Source of the DNA: Bacteroidales bacterium UBA4243
Lineage (GTDB): Bacteria > Bacteroidota > Bacteroidia > Bacteroidales > F082
Assembly (NCBI GenBank): GCA_002396205.1
Contig: DGXB01000067.1
Location: forward strand, 1 to 17,610
DNA: 17,610 nucleotides
Direction of reading: 5' to 3'
Position numbers and translations under genes: made by a program. Shown piece after piece: positions 11,149 through 17,610 of this stretch (within the stretch, counting starts at the first letter, position 1; each line of letters starts with the position of its first letter). The notes under the pieces are model-generated. The model was not told the DNA's origin and made no database searches. It saw only the letters and a program-made list of their open reading frames with translations.

Positions 11149-13824
11149 GTGCATAAGAGAACCTACATATTCATGGCGTTAGGCTGCGTGATGGCGCTGC
11201 TGCTGAGCGGCTGCTCCACCAAGAAAAACACGCTCACCCGACGCATGTACCACAACCTGACCAGCCACTACAACATCTACTTCAACGGCGAGGCAAGCCT
11301 CAAGGAAGGCCAACAACAGCTCCGCACGGCGGTGAAAGACGACTACAGCCAAGTGTTGCGCGTCTACAACTACGGCACAGAGCAAAACGGAATGGCATTG
11401 AACTCCGTCATGGACCGCGCCTTGGAGAAGACCGCCATCTGCGTGCAGAAACACTCGATGAAGTTTGGAAGCCGCGAGCGCGTGAGATGGATCGACGATG
11501 CCTACATGGTCATGGGCAAGGCGCATTTCTTCAAGCACGACTACATCCCGGCCAAGCGCACCTTCGACTTCGTGGCCACCGAATACAACTACAACGACAT
11601 CGCCTATGTGGCCAACATGTGGCTCATCAAGACCTACATCCAGACCGAGGAATACCCCAAGGCCGTCGCCATGATTGAGCAACTATTGGCCAAGACCGCC
11701 GGTCTCAACAAGCCGCCCAAGGAGCTGATGCGCAACGTCGACTACACCATCGCCGACTACTATATTGCCGTGAAGGACTACAACAACGCCGTCAAATACC
11801 TCAAAAACGGCATCCTGCTCAACAGAGACCGCGAACTGCGCACCCGTGCCATGTTCATCCTCGGGCAAATCTATATGCAGCAGGGCGACGTCGACCGCGC
11901 CACGGCGCAGTTCAAGAAGGTCATCAAGCGCAACCCCGAATACGAGATGGTCTTCGAGTCGCGCATGAACATGGCCAAGATGGGCAACGCCAGCAACGCG
12001 CCCGAACTCTATAAGATGATGAACAAGATGCTCCGCGATGCCAACAACGAGGACTACCGCGACCGCATCTATTACGCCATGGCCGAGTTAGCCTTGCGCG
12101 AAGGCAACGAGGCCAAGGCCATCGACTACCTCCGCAAGTCGGTGAAGGCCTACAAGGACAACCAGATACAACGCTTCCAGTCGTCGCTCAAGGCGGCCAC
12201 GATGCTCTTCGACCGCAACGAGTACGAATTGGCACAAGCCTACTACGACACCGCCGTCAGCAGCATGGACCGCAAATACGAGGGCTACGACAGCATCATG
12301 AACATCTCGCAGACCTTGAACGAGTTGGTGATGTATGCCTCCGTCGTCCGCGACCAAGACAGCCTGCTGCGCGTGGCCGCCATGGACTCGGTGAGCCGCA
12401 ACATGCTCATCGACCGCATCATCGCCAAAGTCATCGAGCAGGAGGAGATGGAGAAGGCCCAACGCGAATACGAGGAACAGTTAGCCCTGATGGGCACTGC
12501 CGTCAACGAAGGCGAGACTCCCAAGTCGGAACCGACGGGCAGCATAGCCGGCTCGTGGTATTTCTACAACCCCACCTCGGTGTCGAGGGGCATCACCGAG
12601 TTCACCCGCAAATGGGGCATGCGTAAGAACGAAGACAACTGGCGCATCAGCGACAGGAGGAGCTTGGCCGGCGCCTTCAACCCCGACGGCGGCAATGACG
12701 AGGAACTGACCGAGGCCAAAAACGCCAAGGCAAAGCAAGACTCGCTCAATGCCACCTACACCAACCACGACCGTGGCTACTATCTGCAAGACCTGCCTTT
12801 CACCATGGAACAAAAAGAGGTGTGCGACTCGCTCATCGCCGACGGACTCTATCATCTCGGCTTCCTCTATATGGACCGCCTCAACGACCTGCCGCGCTCC
12901 ATCGAATCGTATGAACGGCTCGACAACCGTGATCCAGGCTACGAGAAAGAGCTGCCCACTTGGTATGCCCTCTATAAGATGCACAAGGACCTCAACCACG
13001 AGGAGCAGTCCTTGGTCTACAAAGGCAAGATCTTCGACAAATACCCCAACTCAAGCTATGCCGAGTTCATCAACGACCCGACTTATTTCGAGAAGCTGCA
13101 AGCCGAGGAGAAAGAGGCTTCCGACTTCTACAGCAAGACCTACGAGGCCTTCGAGCAAGGGCAGTATTACCGCGTGAAGATGAACACCGAACGCGCCATG
13201 CAACTCTATGAGAACGACACGGCCTTCATGCCGCGCTTCGCCTTCCTCCATGCCGTGGCCCAAGGCCGCCTCGTCGCCATCGACACCATGGCTTTCGCAC
13301 TCTACGAATTGGTGCGCACCTATCCCACCAGCAGCATCACCCCTTATGCCCGTCGCGTGCTCGAAGACGTCAACGAGGAATACCATCTCGGCCTCGTGCT
13401 GACCGAACTCGACAGCAAGGAAGGCGGCGACCAGCCCGAAGTCAAGAAGGCATCGCCTTACGCCTACGAACCTGACAGCGAGCATTTCGTAATGATCGTT
13501 TGCGACTCGAAGACCGTGCGCATCGACCCGCTCATGGTCCGCATCAGCGACTTCAACAAACGCGAACAACGCACGCGGACCTTCAATGTAAAGAACGTGG
13601 TTCTCGACGAAGCCCGCAGCATCATCACCATCGGCAACTTCGAGAGCGAGAAGAAAGCAAACGACTATATCACCTCCATGTCGATGAACGACTACGTCTT
13701 TGGCGGCATCGACAAGGCGAAATACAACATCGTCGCCATCTCCACCAAAAACTACCCGGTGTTCTACCAGGCGAAGGACTTGGAGGAATACAACTCATTC
13801 ATCGAATCCAACACTAAAAAGTAA
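11149..13824 (+). CDS. porW: PorW/SprE-type lipoprotein of the type IX secretion system
   Basis: 891 residues. PorW/SprE is a periplasmic/outer-membrane lipoprotein needed for T9SS function and, in gliding species, for motility. The start taken is GTG 11149, because it keeps the basic MHKR before the hydrophobic core of the signal peptide and the lipobox LLLSGC (Cys22). An ATG at 11173 would leave no positive N-terminus. After the Cys comes the family signature STKKNTLTRRMYHNLTSHYN and IYFNGE. A long TPR-rich region follows (about 80-400, for example REGNEAKAIDYLRKSVKAYK), then a Glu/Lys-rich stretch with SWYFYNP (typical of the family), a second helical repeat region, and a conserved end with NYPVFYQAKDLEEYNSFIE. 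The length fits. The bactofilin gene begins 6 bases past its stop. Confidence 0.9.
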   Translation: MHKRTYIFMALGCVMALLLSGCSTKKNTLTRRMYHNLTSHYNIYFNGEASLKEGQQQLRTAVKDDYSQVLRVYNYGTEQNGMALNSVMDRALEKTAICVQKHSMKFGSRERVRWIDDAYMVMGKAHFFKHDYIPAKRTFDFVATEYNYNDIAYVANMWLIKTYIQTEEYPKAVAMIEQLLAKTAGLNKPPKELMRNVDYTIADYYIAVKDYNNAVKYLKNGILLNRDRELRTRAMFILGQIYMQQGDVDRATAQFKKVIKRNPEYEMVFESRMNMAKMGNASNAPELYKMMNKMLRDANNEDYRDRIYYAMAELALREGNEAKAIDYLRKSVKAYKDNQIQRFQSSLKAATMLFDRNEYELAQAYYDTAVSSMDRKYEGYDSIMNISQTLNELVMYASVVRDQDSLLRVAAMDSVSRNMLIDRIIAKVIEQEEMEKAQREYEEQLALMGTAVNEGETPKSEPTGSIAGSWYFYNPTSVSRGITEFTRKWGMRKNEDNWRISDRRSLAGAFNPDGGNDEELTEAKNAKAKQDSLNATYTNHDRGYYLQDLPFTMEQKEVCDSLIADGLYHLGFLYMDRLNDLPRSIESYERLDNRDPGYEKELPTWYALYKMHKDLNHEEQSLVYKGKIFDKYPNSSYAEFINDPTYFEKLQAEEKEASDFYSKTYEAFEQGQYYRVKMNTERAMQLYENDTAFMPRFAFLHAVAQGRLVAIDTMAFALYELVRTYPTSSITPYARRVLEDVNEEYHLGLVLTELDSKEGGDQPEVKKASPYAYEPDSEHFVMIVCDSKTVRIDPLMVRISDFNKREQRTRTFNVKNVVLDEARSIITIGNFESEKKANDYITSMSMNDYVFGGIDKAKYNIVAISTKNYPVFYQAKDLEEYNSFIESNTKK

Positions 13825-13830
13825 TATATT

Positions 13831-14199
13831 ATGGCTATAATGGAAACACCTGCACGCAATCTCATCGGCAATGGAACCACCATTAAGGGCGACATCGAGT
13901 CGAATGGCGACATCCGCATCGATGGTCATCTGATTGGCTCACTCAAATCGAACGGCAAGGTCGTGATTGGCGCCACTGGCGTCATGGAAGGCGACCTCAA
14001 TTGCAAGCAAGCCGAAATATCGGGCGCGGTGAAGGGCAACATCGTCACCGAGGAGCTGACAGCACTCAAGTCGACCTCGAAAGTCGAAGTGGACCTCAAC
14101 ACCAAGCAGTTGCTCATCGAAGTCGGCGCACAGTTTACGGGCAAGTGCGTCATGGGACAGCAATCCACAGTGGCAATGCCTAAGCAAAAAATCGGCTGA
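13831..14199 (+). CDS. Bactofilin (polymer-forming cytoskeletal protein)
   Basis: 122 residues with the short right-handed beta-helix typical of bactofilins. The signature region LIGNGTTIKGDIESNGDIRI (11-30) is followed by repeating strand turns DGHLIGSLKSNGKVVIGATG, VMEGDLNCKQAEISGAVKGN and VEVDLNTKQLLIEVGAQFTG. Bactofilins self-assemble into membrane-bound filaments without nucleotide and localise cell-wall or envelope machinery. The N-terminal PARN fits the membrane-targeting or partner-binding tail of the family. The gene begins 6 bases after porW, so both are made together; this suggests that the filament may help position an envelope complex. Its TGA overlaps the folE ATG. Confidence 0.93.
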   Translation: MAIMETPARNLIGNGTTIKGDIESNGDIRIDGHLIGSLKSNGKVVIGATGVMEGDLNCKQAEISGAVKGNIVTEELTALKSTSKVEVDLNTKQLLIEVGAQFTGKCVMGQQSTVAMPKQKIG

Positions 14200-14822
14200 T
14201 GATGGACGAAAAGCTAATGAAACGTTTCGGTTACGAAGCTGTTGAACAATTCGACACCGAACGCTTGGCCAAGCTTCAGGAACATTACGCCGCCATCTTG
14301 GAACTCTTGGGTGAAGATCCTCAGCGCGAGGGCCTTCAGAAGACGCCTTTCCGTGTGGCCAAGTCGATGATGTTCCTTACGCATGGCTACGAGCAAGACC
14401 CGATGGAGATCCTGCTTTCGGCCAAGTTCAAGGAGGACTACCGACAGATGGTGATCGTCAAGGACATCGAGGTGTATTCGCTTTGCGAGCATCACCTGAT
14501 ACCCTTTATCGGCAAGGCGCATGTGGGCTACATCCCCAACGGCTACATCACTGGGCTGAGCAAGATAGCCCGCGTGGTGGAAGCCTATTCGCGCCGCCTC
14601 CAAGTGCAGGAACGCCTGACCACCCAAATCAAGAACGCCATCAACGAGGCCTTGCATCCCTTGGGCGTGGCGGTCGTCATCGAGGCCCGACACCTCTGCA
14701 TGTCGATGCGAGGCGTGCAGAAACAGAGCGCGGTGACCACCACCAGCGATTTCATCGGAGCCTTCGAGCGCGAGTCGACCCGTGAAGAGTTTTTCCAACT
14801 GATAGGAGCCAACCTGCATTGA
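14199..14822 (+). CDS. folE: GTP cyclohydrolase I
   Basis: 207 residues. The enzyme converts GTP to 7,8-dihydroneopterin triphosphate, the first step to folate. This is the zinc-type IA form: the metal ligands are seen as Cys96 and His99 in SLCEHHL (94-100) and Cys167 in ARHLCMSMRGVQ (163-174). Other family blocks are EGLQKTPFRVAKSM (44-57), IGKAHVGYIPNG (104-115), GLSKIARVVEAYSRRLQVQE (119-138) and AVTTTSDFIGAF (178-189). The ATG (14199 or, one codon later, 14202) overlaps the bactofilin stop as TGATGATG, so translation is coupled. Confidence 0.97.
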   Translation: MMDEKLMKRFGYEAVEQFDTERLAKLQEHYAAILELLGEDPQREGLQKTPFRVAKSMMFLTHGYEQDPMEILLSAKFKEDYRQMVIVKDIEVYSLCEHHLIPFIGKAHVGYIPNGYITGLSKIARVVEAYSRRLQVQERLTTQIKNAINEALHPLGVAVVIEARHLCMSMRGVQKQSAVTTTSDFIGAFERESTREEFFQLIGANLH

Positions 14823-14828
14823 CGCCTT

Positions 14829-14861
14829 GCGTCACTGCGAGGAGGAACGACGAAGCAATCC
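14829..14861. repeat. Partial dispersed repeat after folE
   Basis: The segment from GCGTCACTGCGAGG to GACGAAGCAATCC resembles one arm of a widespread bacterial intergenic repeat with the phrases TTGCGAGGAG and GACGAAGCAATC. It adjoins the small hairpin GACGC-CTT-GCGTC (14821-14833), which overlaps the folE stop and has no T-tract. Family recognition is from memory. Confidence 0.5.
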
Positions 14862-14862
14862 A

Positions 14863-14911
14863 TAATTTTGAATTTTGAATCTTTAAATATTTGAATTTTA
14901 AATCTTTAAAT
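14863..14911 (+). promoter_or_regulatory. fabD: AT-rich fabD upstream region with a -7 element and direct repeats
   Basis: TAATTTTG (14863-14870) matches the -7 consensus, but no -33 TTTG is seen upstream. It is followed by AATCTTTAAAT twice (14878-14888 and 14901-14911), 23 bases apart, and near-copies of AATTTTGAAT. The tract would form the fabD leader or an upstream control region. Confidence 0.45.
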
Positions 14912-14924
14912 CTTAAACCGAATA

Positions 14925-15809
14925 ATGATTAAAGCATATGTTTTTCCGGGCCAAGGGGCCCAATTCGTGGGGATGGGCAAGGACTTGTACGACAACTCCA
15001 CCAAGGCCAAGGACATGTTCAAGAAAGCCAACAACATCTTGAAGTTCAAAATCACCGATGTCATGTTTGAAGGCACCGACGACGACCTTCGGCAGACCAA
15101 GGTGACCCAACCGGCCATTTTCCTTCATTCGGTCATTTTGGCCTCCATGCTTGAGGATTTCGACCCAACCATGGTGGCAGGCCATTCTTTGGGCGAGTTC
15201 TCGGCGCTTGTGGCCAACAAGGTGCTGAGCTTCGAAGACGGACTGCGCCTCGTCAGCAAACGTGCCATGGCCATGCAAAAGGCCTGCGAGGCCCAGCCAG
15301 GCACGATGGCCGCCGTCATCGGCATGGAGGATGCCACCATCGAGAACATCTGTGCCTCGGTGAAAGACGCCGTGGTGGTGCCGGCCAACTACAACTGCCC
15401 TGGCCAGCTGGTCATCTCGGGTTCGATAGAGGGCGTGGCTGCCGCTTCCGAGAAGCTGAAGGGAGCTGGTGCCAAGCGCGTGGTGCAGCTCAGCGTGGGT
15501 GGCGCGTTCCATAGCCCGCTGATGGAGCCTGCCCGCGTCGAACTGGCCGAAGCCATCAAGGAGACCACCTTCAACCAGGGTATCTGCCCAATCTACCAAA
15601 ACGTCACGGGACAGTCGGTCAACGACCCCGAAATCATCAAGAAGAACCTCATCGCCCAGCTGACGTCGCCCGTCTTGTGGACGCAGACCATGAGCAATAT
15701 CCTCGCCACGGGCGTGCGCTCGATTGTCGAGGTGGGTCCGGGTACGGTGCTGCAAGGCTTGTTCCGTAAGATGGATCGTAATTTGGACTTGTCGAGTGCA
15801 ACAGTCTGA
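14925..15809 (+). CDS. fabD: Malonyl-CoA:ACP transacylase
   Basis: 294 residues. FabD moves malonyl from CoA to acyl carrier protein to feed fatty-acid elongation. Family blocks are FPGQGAQFVGMG (7-18), TQPAIFLHSV (61-70), nucleophile Ser88 in AGHSLGEFSAL (85-95), Arg113 in VSKRAMAMQ, His196 in GGAFHSPLM (192-200) and VEVGPGTVLQGL near the end. All expected catalytic residues are present and the length is normal. It is about 100 bases downstream of folE with its own likely promoter, and 15 bases upstream of the peptidase gene, with which it is probably co-transcribed. Confidence 0.97.
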   Translation: MIKAYVFPGQGAQFVGMGKDLYDNSTKAKDMFKKANNILKFKITDVMFEGTDDDLRQTKVTQPAIFLHSVILASMLEDFDPTMVAGHSLGEFSALVANKVLSFEDGLRLVSKRAMAMQKACEAQPGTMAAVIGMEDATIENICASVKDAVVVPANYNCPGQLVISGSIEGVAAASEKLKGAGAKRVVQLSVGGAFHSPLMEPARVELAEAIKETTFNQGICPIYQNVTGQSVNDPEIIKKNLIAQLTSPVLWTQTMSNILATGVRSIVEVGPGTVLQGLFRKMDRNLDLSSATV

Positions 15810-15824
15810 TTGACAGAGTAAAAC

Positions 15825-17423
15825 ATGGAAAACTATCGCCTCAGACCCATTATGGTTGTCCTCCTGCTGATGGTGGGCATCTTGATGGGCCTCTATATTA
15901 ATAAAGGTGTAAGACAGCCTCAGGTCAACGTCGAAGGCGGAAGCAAGTTCGACGAGGTGATGTGGTACGTCGGCACCGACTATGTGGAAGCCCCCGACGA
16001 GACACGGCTTGAGGACGGCGCCATCGCTGCACTGATGGAGGAACTCGACCCGCATTGCGCCTACGTCCCTAGCGAGGAGTTCAACGAGGTGAACGACCCG
16101 CTCATGGGCAGCTTCGACGGCATCGGGGTGCAGTTTCGCATGGAGAAAGACTCCATCGCCATCGTCAGCGTCATCAAGGGCGGACCCTCCGAGAAGGTGG
16201 GACTCCTCGCCGGCGACCGCATCATTTACGTCGACGACTCGTTGGTGGCAGGCAAGAAGCTGACCAACGACGATGTGATGCGCAAGCTGAAAGGACCCAA
16301 AAACACCAAGGTGCGCGTGAAGGTGAAACGCACAGGGCTTGACGGCTTGCTCGACTATACCATCACCCGTGCCGCTATCCCGACCTATAGCGTCGACGTC
16401 GCCTATATGATTGACGAAACGACGGGCTACCTGAAGCTTAGCAAGTTTTCGGCCACTACCGCCGACGAGTTCAGGCAGGCCATCAAGAAACTGAAACGCG
16501 AAGGGATGCAGCAGCTCGTTTTCGACCTGCGTGGCAATACGGGCGGATTTCTGAAAGCCGCCGTCGACGTGGCCGACGAGTTTTTGCCCAAAGGCAGCAT
16601 GATCGTCTACACCGAAGGCCGCAACCGACCGAGGCAGACCATGGTGGCGCGTCGCCACGGTATGGTGGAAGACATCCCGTTGGTGGTGCTCATCGACGGC
16701 GAGTCGGCCAGCGCGAGCGAAATCGTGGCCGGTGCCTTGCAGGACAACGACCGTGGCACCATCATCGGGCGCCGCTCCTATGGCAAGGGATTGGTGCAGG
16801 AGCAAATCATGCTCAGCGACAACTCAGCCATACGCCTCACCGTGTCGCGCTATTACACGCCCACGGGACGGTGCATCCAGAAGCCTTATGACGGCAACTT
16901 GGAGAAATACCTGCTCGAATCTTATGAACGTTACGAGACGGGCGAGGTGTTTCATCCCGACAGCATCCATTTCGCCGACTCGCTGAAGTTCACCACGCCC
17001 AAAGGCAAGACCGTGTATGGCGGCGGCGGCATCATGCCCGACATCTATGTGCCGTTGGTCGACGACAGCACGGAATACTATTTCAACCGCATCGCCAACA
17101 AAGGTCTGTTGTACCAATACGCCTTCGAATATACCGACAAGCATCGCGCCCAGCTGCAACGCTATAAGACCGTCGCGGCCTATGACAAAGCGTTTTCGGT
17201 GACCGACGCCATGTTTGAAGAATTGGTGAAGTTGGCCGATGCCAAGGGCATCAAGGGCACCGATGAGCAGAAGGTGGTGGCACGTCGCGAGACCGACATC
17301 CTCCTGAAGGCCTACATTGCCCGCAACCTCTATGACGACGAGGGTTTCTATCCCCTCTACGCCCCCATGGACGAGGTGTTGCAACGGGCACTACAAGAGT
17401 TTCATGAACCCATAGCCCCATAG
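15825..17423 (+). CDS. C-terminal processing peptidase (S41 family, Ctp/Tsp type)
   Basis: 532 residues. Residues about 8-25 form an N-terminal membrane anchor (PIMVVLLLMVGILMGLY), placing the enzyme in the periplasm. A PDZ domain follows (about 95-172, with FDGIGVQFRMEKD and GGPSEKVGLLAGDRI). The S41 core has FDLRGNTGGFLKAAVDVADEF (233-252, shown in part by GNTGG), then GESASASEIVAGALQD (292-307) and RSYGKGLVQ (317-325). By spacing, the Ser/Lys dyad should be Ser296 and Lys321, 25 residues apart as in Prc. About 190 C-terminal residues beyond the dyad include DGNLEKYLLESYERYETGE and a helical tail. Such enzymes trim or degrade periplasmic proteins. The gene ends before an 11-bp hairpin and a terminator. 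Confidence 0.94.
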   Translation: MENYRLRPIMVVLLLMVGILMGLYINKGVRQPQVNVEGGSKFDEVMWYVGTDYVEAPDETRLEDGAIAALMEELDPHCAYVPSEEFNEVNDPLMGSFDGIGVQFRMEKDSIAIVSVIKGGPSEKVGLLAGDRIIYVDDSLVAGKKLTNDDVMRKLKGPKNTKVRVKVKRTGLDGLLDYTITRAAIPTYSVDVAYMIDETTGYLKLSKFSATTADEFRQAIKKLKREGMQQLVFDLRGNTGGFLKAAVDVADEFLPKGSMIVYTEGRNRPRQTMVARRHGMVEDIPLVVLIDGESASASEIVAGALQDNDRGTIIGRRSYGKGLVQEQIMLSDNSAIRLTVSRYYTPTGRCIQKPYDGNLEKYLLESYERYETGEVFHPDSIHFADSLKFTTPKGKTVYGGGGIMPDIYVPLVDDSTEYYFNRIANKGLLYQYAFEYTDKHRAQLQRYKTVAAYDKAFSVTDAMFEELVKLADAKGIKGTDEQKVVARRETDILLKAYIARNLYDDEGFYPLYAPMDEVLQRALQEFHEPIAP

Positions 17424-17446
17424 TGGCGACATCCCAGCCCCGGTAG

Positions 17447-17472
17447 GCTTCCCCCTCCAATGAGGGGGAAGC
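17447..17472. repeat. Perfect 11-bp hairpin after the peptidase gene
   Basis: GCTTCCCCCTC (17447-17457) pairs with GAGGGGGAAGC (17462-17472) around CAAT. There is no T-run on either side, so it is more likely a dispersed palindrome or an mRNA 3' stabiliser than a terminator; the terminator proper lies 50 bases further on. Confidence 0.65.
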
Positions 17473-17519
17473 GCAAAGCGACGCGAGACTGAGTATAGAG
17501 ATTGGCACTGCAAAAACAA

Positions 17520-17546
17520 AAACCCCACTGAAAATCAGCGGGGTTT
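17520..17546. terminator. Bidirectional terminator between ctp and tRNA-Ala
   Basis: AAACCCC (17520-17526) pairs with GGGGTTT (17540-17546), continued by CTGA and TCAG around AAA with one A/C mismatch. A-rich sequence before it and TTTCGTTTT after it let it end both the plus-strand peptidase message and the minus-strand tRNA transcript. Confidence 0.8.
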
Positions 17547-17553
17547 CGTTTTG

Positions 17554-17610
<57 letters not shown>

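Noticed and set aside
14913..16805. A 630-codon open frame on the minus strand opposite fabD and the peptidase gene
   Set aside because: It is the antisense shadow of two clear genes with strong motifs. Its composition (many His, Val, Gly, Ala) is what GC-rich codons give when read backwards, and no family is recognisable.
17447..17472. Hairpin as the ctp terminator
   Set aside because: The stem is perfect but has no T-run on either side, whereas a proper terminator lies at 17520-17546.

Overview
The window looks like a chromosome segment from an uncultured-type Bacteroidales (phylum Bacteroidota). Three things support this. The promoters have the Bacteroidota form, a -7 element TAnnTTTG with a TTTG/TTG-like -33. 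One gene is a PorW/SprE-type lipoprotein of the type IX secretion system (T9SS). The gene order pheT - sigma-54 activator - lptE - TPR protein - secG also fits the phylum. Coding DNA is fairly GC-rich and intergenic DNA is AT-rich, with many palindromic repeats.

Left part (1-5917). The window opens on the last 35 codons of a REP-associated tyrosine transposase (RAYT), followed by a long REP-like palindrome. Next comes a minus-strand operon running pheT -> sigma-54 activator -> lptE -> TPR/coiled-coil protein -> secG. Its genes overlap by 1 and 4 bases at the first two junctions, and it ends at a strong terminator (257-288). It serves translation and envelope biogenesis (LPS export, Sec secretion). 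The pheT leader holds two perfect hairpins.

Middle part (5918-9887) is an accessory zone. It holds an array of 11-bp direct repeats, a DUF2975 membrane protein and its small XRE-type regulator separated by a 136-bp nested palindrome. A 550-bp internally deleted IS5-type element follows, then two unrecognised small genes (one broken by an in-frame amber codon) and a second solo copy of the IS right end. The zone ends with a cluster of REP-like palindromes and an unrecognised lipoprotein.

Right part (9888-17610) returns to core genes on the plus strand: a membrane-anchored protein-kinase-fold protein whose catalytic HRD aspartate is Asn (probable pseudokinase), porW/sprE, a bactofilin, folE, fabD and a C-terminal processing peptidase. 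A bidirectional terminator separates these from a converging tRNA-Ala(GGC) cut by the window edge.

The observations most worth pursuing are: the pseudokinase directly upstream of porW and a bactofilin; the 11-bp repeat array with 33/21/33 spacing; the 88-bp IS-end repeat whose only two differences keep a predicted RNA fold; and the palindromic element between the DUF2975 gene and its regulator. No CRISPR array, phage or obvious defence system is visible. All family assignments were made by reading the sequence, without database searches.
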